Positions 44,543 through 55,281 of a DNA stretch of 64,000 nt are shown in pieces. The notes below the pieces were generated by a model, which was not told the origin of the DNA, ran no database searches, and saw only the letters and a program-made list of their open reading frames with translations. How positions within the stretch are numbered: position 1 is the first letter of the stretch; every line of letters starts with the position of its first letter. The position numbers were made by a program, and so were the translations under genes. The DNA lies in NCBI GenBank assembly GCA_031213475.1, contig JARUPZ010000005.1, positions 12,843,260-12,907,259 of the forward strand. Direction: 5' to 3'. The stretch is from Nereocystis luetkeana. Lineage: Eukaryota > Sar > Phaeophyceae > Laminariales > Laminariaceae.

Positions 44543-45769
44543 CTGTCGAGCGGACGAAGAGGGTCGTGTCCGGCGCGGGAGTGGGGGGCAGGCAAAGGCA
44601 GATGCATCGGTCACCAAATAGACTCCGAAAACAAACCTTTCATCACACATACCGGACACAAGTAGCCGTTAGATTTCACTGGTTTGGAGGCGTTCGACAT
44701 TGCGCTCACAGTTTCGCCTTTTTTTTCGATAACCGGTCAAAACCGGTCGAAACCAAAATTAGGTTGAATTGTATTCGTGTTTTCGAAAATATTGCTTCTT
44801 TATCCGGTTTTTGGTTTTCCTATTTCTCCCCCGGATGACCACCCCTGGTCAAGATAAACGGCATGAGGATATATATATATATTATAGATGTGTGTATGCC
44901 GACTGGAGAAATGGAGAGAGAGACGCCCGGTCCGACCCCCAGCCAGACGTTTTTAAGTTGAAACAAGGTAAGGTTCTTTCAGATCAAGCGGAATTGTTTG
45001 TCGCGTCGGTTACACTTTTCCACAACGAACCGCAACTTCGATGCTTTGTTTGATGTTGTGTCGGTTACCCCCATGCTGTTTCTTGGGAGTTCAGTATGTC
45101 GGCCTTAGAGCGACCCGTGCGGCGGTATCACTCTCTTATATAGGAACAGCGCGCAACATTATTCAAGTGTCCTCATGCTGCGTACATATGTGGTCCCTCT
45201 TCAATGCCGGAACATATGTGCCTGGCCGAGGCACCGGCATTAGAGCGGGCACCGGCTATATTCCGCACCCTACCACACTCAGTACTGGTTGAAATCCCAT
45301 CGGTGCCGAATTAACGGACATATACCGGAAACCAGATATATCTGACACCGGCGTTATACCGGGCCCCCATCTGCTGCACGTCGAACGAACCCCCACCGCC
45401 CAACACATCGGGGTGTTTCGCAGTGATGGTGCCATATTCATCACGGCCTGCCCAAGGCATCCCTCGGCAGGACCCAGCAATATTTGCCTCACTGTTACCT
45501 AATCGGCCACTGAAAAAAAAACTACCACCGGAAAAATAAAAGAAAAACTTTTACGAGTAAATTCGATATACAAGACTACAGTGGTAACGTATAGAACTGT
45601 TCGTCGGGTCTCCCAAACAAACGCCTCAGACGCAATGTTCTGGGTTATTACAGAACCTTGAGTTACGCGTACAATGAGATGAGCAACAAAGACACAAACC
45701 CCTCTACCACGGCACTGCTCCTACAGTATTACTGTAGTAGGATGTTGTATTTAACATCCCTCAAGTCCC

Positions 45770-45863
45770 AAGGGGTGGGTGAGAGATGTCGCTCAAGCCC
45801 CTACTTGGCAACCATACGGAGCGCCCGCAGAATGTACACCGCCTCCAACACGGAGTACGTAAG
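45770..45863 (-). pseudogene. MFS pseudogene, exon 7
   Basis: Minus strand LTYSVLEAVYILRALRMVAK, then TAG, then GLERHL aligns with LTYSGLEAVFTLWALSTVAK, GGLDW... in the gene. The conserved Trp is Arg here, the Gly codon is TAG, and the GT donor is lost. Confidence 0.85.
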
Positions 45864-46490
45864 CTTCACGACAACCAGAACTCGGGGGTGGGAAGGAGAG
45901 TCACTTGTCGTCGAACGGCTCATATCGGCGGTTCACAATAGCATGGCATGTCGTAGTCTACTGTAGGCTTTATCGGGGTTCAGGGTAACGGTGTCTGTTT
46001 GAAATTGTACGAGGAATGAGAAGAGAGGAGGAAGAGATTGAACGAGTAGGGGTGGTTCACGTCGGCAGTAGGCCGCATCATGGCATGTGGTACATACAGG
46101 GGGTCTACCCAGGCTGATCGGAGCCGATTAACGGCAAATAGTTCGTAATTACTCGTTCCTATGCGATTCCTGTCGGCGGTGTACATTTGGTTGATCTGAA
46201 ATGCACTCAACCGGGTCTACCTGTAGACTCCTCAGTCCTTCAGATTGTGACTGATTTGTACGAGGTCCAAACGTGACGTGGGTGAATAACGGGGCAATCA
46301 ATACCCCCAAGTACCGACTGAAACACGCCTCCTATGTGTTAATACTCGCAGATATGTTTGAAAAGTCAAGGTAGGTCTAAGCCCTCGGAACCTGGATGCC
46401 AAAGCCCCCCCCTATACGACATTTGTCCGGTGCACCAAGCCCACGTCACTAATACTGGTATATGTGATATACTCTGGTGTAGGTACATAC

Positions 46491-46800
46491 CGAATAGAAC
46501 GCGTCGATGATCTGGACAACTGGTATGTGATGCTGCTAACGTTCCGGCTTGGTATCCCTTGCGTCACCCTCGAGGCTTTTAGTATCATGACCGGATCCGG
46601 TTCGTGTAGCGACCGCAGTAGCTGTCGTCTCGGTCTGCATCCACGACGGCAATCTGATACTGTCGGCCTCAGCCTCTACGGGTGACCGAGATAACGATGT
46701 GATGACTGATGCGTAGCCTGTTTTTCCTCCGCCGTTGTTGCTGTTTCCCTCGTCCTTACCAATGCCACGGTAACACCATGGCCGAATCCATGTGCACGAG
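46491..46800 (-). pseudogene. MFS pseudogene, exon 6
   Basis: Cytoplasmic loop and start of TM7. IRLPSWMQTE, GHDTKSLEGDARDTKPE and VVQIIDAFYS match TRLPSWAQTE, CDTQTFERDTRDPKPE and VLLVIDALYS of the gene. The acceptor CCAAAG and donor GTATGT are both kept. A TAG after KPER precedes the TM7 segment. Confidence 0.85.
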
Positions 46801-46844
46801 CTTTGGAGAGAAAGCATGGGATGAGGGGAGGAGGGTGTAGTCAT

Positions 46845-47065
46845 TGCTTATGCATGGTCGTCATAGGATAACCACGTACACCACGTCATTCTTACAAAGC
46901 CAGGACGGGGCACATGTGGTTTCAGCAACCACGGCGCACACTGTTTGCAGGGGGCAGGAAGCATGGAGCCTCTTGAAGCGTTCGGCGCGTTGCACGAAGA
47001 ATAGGCTTCACCCTGTCACGAAGCGCTTGTGAGGCGGACTGTCTTCCATACATACGGACGATAGC
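46845..47065. repeat. Third, decayed relative of the 42.2-43.2 kb repeat
   Basis: CATGGTCGTCATAGGATAAC and GAAGCGCTTGTGAGGCGGAC align with the units at 42.2 and 42.7 kb. It sits in the large fifth intron of the pseudogene and helps explain why that intron is 2.97 kb, against 0.7 kb in the gene. Confidence 0.55.
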
Positions 47066-48256
47066 GTCGAATTGCTTGATTAGTAGTGGAGTTAAGGGGG
47101 ATAGTTGTCACTGGGGCAACCGCATCAAATATATCATCCACCGGCAATGCTGTGTGCAAGGTCGGAGGAGTGTGGTACAGTAGATTGGTGCACCTTCCCT
47201 TTCTTAAGTGCATCATATAACAAACTCTGTACCACACCCGAAAGATGACCCTGAAGAATCGTATCTCGTATGCTCTCGAATAATCACGAATGGGGTTCCA
47301 ACAGGACCAAGTATCTTTCCCCTGTTAGGAAGCCTCGCCCGTCGAATGTCTGTTTTGCCCAAGCGTTGCTATGAGAGTTGCTCCTCGAGCTGTGTCTATC
47401 GAAAATTCTCAAAGGCCAAGCTTCGGGTGCAGCTACTGTAGATAGATCCTCAACAACCCGGGAGAATCCAAAACTTTGACCACGTTCCTTCAGGAGAATG
47501 CGAAACAAGAGCACGAACGCTATGTTAACGACGATACTCTGTATTTCCCAGTTGAATGACCCCGCCAGTCGTTTATTCGTGTCGCTTAAGCGTTGCTACC
47601 CCCTGTCGTATGCAGCACGCGTCTTATCTACTTTGGGGTGGCGGAAGCTGGAAAAAATGGGACGAGGTTTGTGATCAAGGGTAACGCTAGTTGGGCACAA
47701 CGTGACCACCACTGTCACGTACGTATTTTGATCTTCTCGTTGCCTCGCATATTTATGTGAGATGAAAAGAAGCCGTCCAAGCTGGGCTGAGCGGCGGAGG
47801 AAACTTTGACTTTCGAGTGATGGAAGATATGGGCAACGGATGTCTACGCTCTATGTGTCTACGTGCTTCAACTCCAGCATACCGTCGACTCCCAGTATTG
47901 CGGAGTAGTTGCTGTTGTTGCTGCTGCTGTGTCTGATGAGATTGCTGTTGAAATTGGTATCGTTGCTGTTCGCACGTACGATCATCGGGAACGTTAGTCG
48001 ATGATCTCCAAACAATCATGTTCATAGGTACGGCATGGTGGGGAACAGTTTGGCCTCCGCTCAGAAATCGGGTGCTTGCCACGCAGGAGAATCTCCGTCT
48101 GTCGGGAAGGGCCAAACCAGCCTTTTGGTTGTCGGACGCTAAGCATACACAACAATGCAATGCTTCGTTTGGACCCTATTCATCGTCTGTGTGCGTCGCA
48201 CACAGCAGTGGTCGGTTTTCAGCAAATCATATGGTTCAAGGCTTGGGTGGTACATG

Positions 48257-48353
48257 TTAACCCCTTTAGTACCGCAGTCCCGATTTGGGGACAAACCGGT
48301 CTAATTCCAAGTGATTTGTCCCCGAAACGGGAATGGGGTCCTAAAAGGGTTAA
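48257..48353. mobile_element. TTAA-flanked palindromic foldback MITE, copy 3
   Basis: The palindrome is bounded by TTAA at 48,257 and 48,350, with arms CCCCTTTAGTACCGCAGTCC and its decayed inverse. It lies in intron 5 of the MFS pseudogene. Confidence 0.8.
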
Positions 48354-49772
48354 CGGGTTTGCTTTCCTCCGAGTTATTTTCCCCTCAAAGCCCTGGCACA
48401 TCACCGGCTGTCGCGGTCTTGTATATACTCGTATTGTTGTTGCGGTTCACTTCAATTCTCGGCAAACGGGTGGTCCGCAACGGCGACCAAACTGACGCGC
48501 TAGAGCTCACGACCCCACGGCAGCCTCCGACGCTTCTTCAGCTCACCGACTAACACGTGAAATACGATAACACACCCACGAAGCTCGACAAACCGACAGA
48601 ACGATCTACACTCCTTTGCCAGTGTCAAAACCAAAAACAAACCGGTGCGTTGGGATGTATTTAATGTGTGGACGAAACTTCGAAACACGAGTTATTTAGA
48701 GTCGTATGTTCCTTGTTTTTAGTCTACCCTCCCCTCCCTGAATCTTGTAAATTGTTGGTGGGGTGTCGGGAATTGTTTTTTCGCGGATCCCTGCACACCT
48801 GGGACGAATTGCTAAGCTGATTTTCGCGACGACATGTCAAGGCTCGGCGACGCACCTACGGAAAGACTTGTTCCAAAGGCACTACTTTTGTTGTGTGTGA
48901 CAGACACGCTCAGCTTCAAGAACATCAGCTATGACATTACACGAGGTGTGCTCTCGTTTGAGCGATATACGGTGGGGGTGGTGGTCGTGTCAGAAATCAA
49001 CGGATGTATCCTTTGTTGGCTAAGAAGTTGGCGGTGATAACAAAGTACCAGATATGGTTTATGTTCGCTGGAGTATACCTGCAGAGGGGAGGAGGCGGTT
49101 CCTTCCTGCTTCGGTATCAGCGACACTCCTTTGCGTGTCGCCAAATAGATTCGAAAACGTAATCCACTCAGTTCGTACATTTTTCTTGGTATACCATATA
49201 CCACGTATACAGTAGCTCCTACGTTTTCACACCGTGTATAACGCAACCATGGCGTCTTTCCCTCCCCTCTGTTGTGCCTGTTTCGCGTCTAACTTAGTTT
49301 TGGCGAACGAGACTAACCACCGCCTACATTCGCCAATATGCGCCAGGTTGGGCTTACCTTCGCAGTTCGCATATCGACGTAGGCCAAGACGTCCGGGACA
49401 CCCTTGGCGTGTGTCTAAACCCATCACGTTTCTACGGAGTGTCTAAGGGATGAAAAACCGCTCAGGAAATTGACTCATATACACCTCAAACGTTTATTAC
49501 GATGGTTCGTCTGACCTCAAGAGGACAAATTGACGTCGATGGTATCAAACACGTATACTTTTGACCCAATGACTCTTGCCGTCGTCAAGCATACAGCAGT
49601 ACTCCACCGGAATCTTTGTACCCATGGGGGTTTGTGTTCCATACTGGGTCGGCCGATAAAACTAAAGCGCAATGCACTCCACGAGAATGCACTGTGATAC
49701 CTATCCGGGTCGGAGGCCAGATCAGTTCGCCTATTAAAAGTCGCTACTCACGCCCACGCCATTTCAACTCAC
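48354..49772. other. Rest of pseudogene intron 5, no recognised gene
   Basis: No coding motif is seen. The intron sequence near 47,760-47,990, on the other side of the foldback element, is CAG-rich and resembles 61,565-61,760 of the gene. Confidence 0.4.
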
Positions 49773-49889
49773 GTTGTTGTTTCGCTGGCGGTAAGCTGGG
49801 GGGGCTTTTCAGCAGGTACAAAATAAACACCGGAAACGACAAAGGGGCTAGCCCATCCACGACCCAAGTTGGGTAGAAGGTACGGATAT
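49773..49889 (-). pseudogene. MFS pseudogene, exon 5
   Basis: Minus strand (R)YPYLLPNLGRGWASPFVVSG aligns with (R)YPYLLPNVVVAGIALTSLPP. The exon is open throughout, with acceptor GAACAG and donor GTGAGT in the same phases as the gene. It is one codon longer. Confidence 0.9.
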
Positions 49890-50394
49890 CTGTTCAGAGT
49901 TCCCGACGGCATGGAAGCAGCCCAGTCCGGTGAAATAACAGCATGTACAAGCGGGAGCAAAAACGTCGGCGCAAACGTTCACAGTGCGGACACGTTTGAG
50001 AGCATCGTGAGAAAAAAATGAAAACGGGCGAGTGCTGGTCGCGGGTAGGGTGTGCATAGCCAGTAAGAAGGCGGCTACAGTAAATTGTCCAAAAGGCAAT
50101 ACACCTGTGAGGAAGTGGTAGGATTCAGTGGCAAGGCATAGTTATAGCAGGAGTTCCAAGGTTTTCGGGGGCCTCTCCTCAGATGAGGCCCGTCTGTCAG
50201 AATCTTTGTTACTGCTCAATCATATACCCCCCACCACGAATGAGCTCTTTGTAGATAATAGCTCTGCCCTCCAAGCAGCAGCGACACGTGTTGAAAGGGA
50301 AAATGTGATATACGACCTACGCTGACATTACATATTGCAAACGGCCAGTCAGTGAAAACAGCTGGCTCCATCAATTTAGTGTCTCGGGGACCAC

Positions 50395-50500
50395 CTCCCG
50401 ATTATTCCAAACTCAGAGAAGGTGGCAGAGTGGTGTGACACCCGCTCCGACAACATTCCCGCTACGCCAAGCCCAATCCCCTGCCCCATCGAAAACACAG
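50395..50500 (-). pseudogene. MFS pseudogene, exon 4
   Basis: Minus strand FSMGQGIGLGVAGMLSE matches FAMGQILGPGVGGILSE, the TM5 antiporter motif, although the Gly-Pro is changed to Gly-Leu. It is 106 bases long, as in the gene, with acceptor CGCCAG and donor GTGGTC, and has no stop. Confidence 0.9.
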
Positions 50501-51597
50501 CTGGCGGTCGTAACGTGTTGCCACAGCACAACGTGTTCATAGGCCACGGGGAAGGGGACGGCGGGACGAGAGGTGATGCGCGGGTTGGAGAGGAGAGGCG
50601 TGTGTTCGGTTGGAGTGGTTACATGGTGCACGCGTTTCCCCCCGCCACATTGGTGTCACATTCGGCCCTTCGTGCCATCACCTACATCAGTCTGTGAAAA
50701 ACAGGGGGGTAATGGAACAAAGTACAGAAGCGCGAGATATCCGCGAGCGGCGAGATATATTCTAGCCAATGCAGATAAAACGCTCTACGCGTAGAGGTTT
50801 TCATCCATCTAAGCCGCCGGATCGCTGCACCCGCTGACGAAGGAGTTGCCAGCTCTTGTGGGCCGTGCGACCCACCCGAGCGATGTAGCCAGGAAACAGC
50901 AGCCAATCAGTCACAGCGGGGTGACACAGTGCAGTGGCGCACAGCAAGGAGGCCATCGTGAACACATGTGGAAGGTGCGATAGCCCCCGGAGACAAAAAC
51001 AAAAACAGCTAAAAATACAAGCATGCGGCACAACTACTGCGGTGACTCGTACCCCAAACCGGCATGCAATAATATCAAATCCGAAAAAATCCTAAGCAAA
51101 CACAACCCCCCGGCCGTTAATTTTCGTCAATGCGCGCGCGACTATAGGTTTTACCCCAGCAATCCGATAGTTCTCTTCCCCTCGCTGCGGTCAGAAACGG
51201 ACGTGTTTTGATATACACGGCGTGGTTTGGATACAACGGTCGCTGACACGTGGTGTGGGAGGGGTACACCTATTTTATACCGACGATCCGCGCACTTTCT
51301 AGGAGCTCTACGCATCACCTAAACCCTGCGTTGGTAGACACAAATAAATGATGAACTATCGCATACCCCAAAGTAGGCATGTAGGCATGCATGTCACCAA
51401 TACTTTTGCTAGATGCGAATGGTCGTCCACTGATAATGGGGAGTTTCTCAGTACGTTTACGGGGACCCGTCTGTCAGATACGACTTCGTCCAGAAATGCG
51501 CCCCTGCTGTACCCCTACAATCATCGCAGGCATTCGCTGTATATGCCGCAAGTGCAGATCCGGCGGGCGAACGTTACATCCCGTCGCCGAACCTCAC

Positions 51598-51701
51598 CCG
51601 TCATCACGCCCATGGCTGCGGTGCTGTCCTCCTTGGCGGACACATCGGAACCACTGGTTTTACAAGCCACCATTGTGCCATTCAAAGGCCCAAGTATAAA
51701 C
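51598..51701 (-). pseudogene. MFS pseudogene, exon 3
   Basis: Minus strand LGPLNGTMVACKTSGSDVSA and MGVMT match LGLLNGTMVACKALVSDVCG and MGVVT. It is 104 bases long, as in the gene, with acceptor CCCCAG and donor GTGAGG, and has no stop. Confidence 0.9.
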
Positions 51702-53124
51702 CTGGGGAGTAGAAAGCAGTAGTACTAGCGGTGAACACACCAATGTATATTTCGAAGTATTGGTTTCAGTTTTGTGAATGTTCTGCCGTCGAAGGCATCA
51801 TCACGCTGGGAAAAACAGTAACTATACGACATAGCTCCACCCGGTGTATGGACTTATGTTAGCGGCGATAACAAGTGTTTAGCTTATGATTCGAGATTGT
51901 TCGTGCGCGGCGGGAGGCATCTTCATGTTGTGTTATATCCCAATACCGATCTATAATCTGAGTTACTCTTTGTATTTATTACAAGGCGGCGATTCCGATA
52001 GGGGTCACAGGATTCCAACACAAAAGAAGCATACATAACACGCCAGCAGTGTGTCGAGACTTCTTCTCGTATCAAGCCAGACCGACCCACGTCAGAGCAG
52101 TGGTGTCGCCAGAGGTAATCCAATGCTCCTAACCGGCCCTACCTCAGCAGTCGCCGAGGGGAGGGTCGAGAGCGAGAGACATACAGCTCCACACTCGCCA
52201 CAGTGGGCCAGCCGCTCAGTCGTCGCCGCTCCATGAACGCTATTAGTCATTTTCAACGGCATCGGATCCAGTGGAAACAATTGCCTCGAGACGGATCTAG
52301 ATTCCCTGCGGGACCCCGGGGGTTACCAACCAAAACGAAACTTTTGGTCTTGCTATCAAGCCTCTGCGAGCAGAGTAACCGCCCAGACGTGCGAATATGG
52401 GGCCGTGTGCCGTCCTGCTGCCGTTCTCCGTGGCCGCTTAATCGCCTTGGCCCAATCGGCCGTCCTTCGCACGTGCTCTCGTTGCCACTCCCTGCCCAGT
52501 TGGTTCCCCTTCTCGCCCGTCCCGAAAACAAAATGGTTATCGCCCTTGCGATTCTGATCTGAAAAAAAAGGTTCTCGCGCATGCTTAGTTCAATCCGTGT
52601 CTTCTCCGCTCGTCGAGGCTCCGTCTCCGTCCTCGTTCGCCGTCGAATCCAGCCTCCTTCTTACCGGCGCTATAGACATTGCCGTAGTTTGGCCTGGGGC
52701 GGTGCCTGCCTCCGCGCACGGACATGCCGATTGCACATTGCTCCTCTGCCGCTGCTGCCGAAACAAGACACGATAATCGAAGGTGCCCGTGCCTGACCAA
52801 CCACGTACGACCCAACTCTACTGGCACGACCAAGCTTCGCGGCCGCACGCAGCAGCAAGGAGGTGTCACTCTTGGAGGGTGAGTCCGGCCTTTCACCGGC
52901 CAGAAAGACATACCCCGCTCGCCATATCAAGCCTGATAGGGCATGGCTCGCAGCATGCCTTGCCAAGGCAACGATGGGAAAGAAGGGGGGTTATTGTTGC
53001 TTTGCTTTTTGCATCCGCTGCTGCTACGTCACAATAATATCCAATGAGTTTCCACTGCTGCTGCTTGCTGTTCTTAATAAAATCGAACCCGTGGTTGCAC
53101 CCTGATAGTGCCTAAAGTCGACCA

Positions 53125-53166
53125 TCCGACCCGAACCCTAACCCGAACCCGAACCCGAACCCGAAC
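53125..53166. repeat. Degenerate interstitial telomere-like repeat
   Basis: About six units of CCCGAA/CCCTAA in a row. It is a variant of the TTAGGG-type telomere repeat, inside the chromosome in this assembly. Confidence 0.65.
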
Positions 53167-55086
53167 GCTATAGGGTGGCCAGTGCTCAAACGCTGTGGCT
53201 TGTGATATCTCTAGGTTGGTTTAACCGGCTTGGATGCTGTTGCTTAGACTGGCTCTAGGCTGATTTGGCCGGCTCGGGATGCCATGACTTGGAAAAACTC
53301 TACTGTACTCGTAGGTTGGTTGGGCCGCTTACAAAACTTAAATTCGTCTGTTGTAGCAGGTGATGCGTGCGGTTAGAATATCGCACTATGTCAAGCGCAT
53401 CAGACCTCGCGCTTCAGGATACCGATGACCTTGCACCAGCTGGGAATCGTCGACTGGCCGTGGGGGCACACTCCTCAGCGAAATCTATTGGTATTTTCGT
53501 ATAGCTTTTGATTTTGCTATTGCCTTTCTCCGTACATCTCTCATCAAAACTACGAAGAAAGAATGCGGTCGAACCAATGCCGATTCAAAATTGTTTAAAC
53601 TCAAAACCTGCCGATGTAGCGTGGGTTGATCCACCCCACACACCTCGCCTTGCCCACGCCACACTCCACGCCTACTGGTGTAGCCCACTCCTCTTGCTGG
53701 CGGTCAAACAAGCATTACCCGCCGACGACGATAACCTGCTCGTTCCCCAAGCTGCTGGCAGGGAACACCCACTACACACCCACACGTGCAAACAGTCGGG
53801 TGCGTTCGGCAGTACTGTGCTCCTGCTCGGCACTACTGTTAACCGCATCGGGACCCAGGTAAAGCGACGCAAACATTACTGGTAGAGAGGTGAATGAGGC
53901 ACCTCCGTACTCGCAGCACATACGTAAGCGGTGTGCGTTCGCAGTGGCACCCCTGGCGTCTGTCATACCTGGCACGCCGCAGCAGCGGTACATCTATACG
54001 TGTGAGGAAAGATCAAGAAAAAAAGAAAGAACGAAGTCCCGCCGCATTCCAACCACACACCAGCACGCTCAAACCATCATTTTACAGCAGCACGGCCACC
54101 GCGCGGCAAAAGTCGCGACAGCTCGCGACCGCTCGCGACGAAGCCAGCTTAACGGGTTGGGTTCAACTCTGTCTCGTACTCGCAGGAGGCACTGTAGTTC
54201 GAAGTTATGCCGTGAGATATCGTGCCTGGTGTCTCTACGCTGCAGGTATACGCAGCAGCAGTACGCGCCAAAAAAAAAATCGCACGTACCTGGTACGTAA
54301 AACAAAGTCCCGCCGCGCTCTAATACAAAAAAAAAAAACGATCATACCCTGGTACCTGGTAATTTTATAAAAACGATCGAAGTATCGCAGTTAATAAGCA
54401 GTGTGTACACAAAAAAAATAATCACAGCAGTAGTATCACACGTACCAGTATCTGTTTGGATATAGTTTCGATCAAACCCTCGATCACAGCTATCGTGCTC
54501 TTTTACGTACCAGGTATGTATTAAAACACACAGTAGCAAGGCCACCACTCACCACGCCGCAGTACGGTCACCGCGCGGCCGGCTCTACAACATAAGCGTG
54601 GCCGGAATTAAACCCTCAGTTATTAGTTGACTCTAAGTCGACGGCCGTTGTCATTCTTGTTTATTACCTGGTACCTGTTATGCTGGTATGGAAATAGTTA
54701 ATAGAGGCATGTACTCAACCCGTCACGAAGATGATTTAGCTACCACAGTACGACGATATACATTCCAAGACGCTAATTAATGCCCGGCTGAAATTTAATC
54801 TGAAGCGTTCGTTCGGGAACCTCACCCCTCCCCCCGCTCCCCTCTTTGCGCTCTATGTACTCTTCCAACCGTACATTTTTGTGTTATTGCTTACCGGTAT
54901 ATTTTATGTGGCATAATCAATCGCCGGTGTTTACGTGAACACGCACAGTACCGCTAATGCGGTAGTTCTGCGTACACCAGGGCGGTGCATACACATCGTG
55001 TTCCTCTTTTGGCCAAAACCACAATACGCACTCGTACCTTCTAAAATTCATGTCCCAAGACATTGTTATTTCATAATTCTCATCCA

Positions 55087-55105
55087 ACCCTAACCCTATA
55101 CGTCG
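55087..55105. repeat. Short telomere-like sequence
   Basis: CCAACCCTAACCCTATACG lies about 35 bases upstream of the MFS start codon. It is too short to be more than a remnant or a chance match. Confidence 0.3.
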
Positions 55106-55139
55106 CCTTACAGCTTACGCGCAGCATCAAACAAGGTAC

Positions 55140-55281
55140 ATGGCGCCGCGGTTTCCGTATCTGCCCATGGTGGCGATCATGATGACGCTGGTCACCGCTG
55201 CGGTCGTTCAGATGAACGTTTTGTCCTACTCGGGGTTCATGGTGGAGCACCTGGGCGTTGTTGACGACAAGGACAAAGCTG
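55140..55281 (+). CDS. MFS gene exon 1
   Basis: Codes for the short N-terminus, TM1 (VAIMMTLVTAAVVQM, about residues 11-25) and the start of the first outer loop. It ends in phase 1 before GTAAGA. Confidence 0.85.

Larger units (their letters stand above)
43586..51701 (-). pseudogene. Duplicated MFS transporter pseudogene (inverted copy)
   Basis: Exons 3 to the last of a ZIFL/DHA1-type transporter lie in order on the minus strand: 51,701-51,598, 50,500-50,395, 49,889-49,773, 46,800-46,491, 45,863-about 45,770, perhaps 44,542 onward, and 43,881-43,586. Exons 3 and 4 have exactly the lengths of the functional gene (104 and 106); exon 5 is one codon longer (117 against 114); exon 6 is 310 against 280, keeping phase. 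Splice signals are kept at these exons. Intron stretches also match, so this is a DNA-level duplication, not a retrocopy. TAG stops in exons 6 and 7, loss of the exon 7 donor and a frameshift in the last exon disable it. Exons 1 and 2 were not found. Confidence 0.85.
51702..55139. other. Region between pseudogene and gene starts
   Basis: Exons 1 and 2 of the pseudogene and two divergent promoters should lie here if the duplication was complete. I could not recognise either exon. A degenerate telomere-like run is at 53,125-53,166. Frames near 52.2-53.0 and 53.5-54.4 kb on both strands overlap each other and show no motif. Confidence 0.4.

Noticed and set aside
52253..52911. Overlapping frames on both strands, considered as missing pseudogene exons 1 or 2
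   Set aside because: They show neither the TM2-TM3 SDRYG motif nor the exon 1 sequence, and no known family is recognised.
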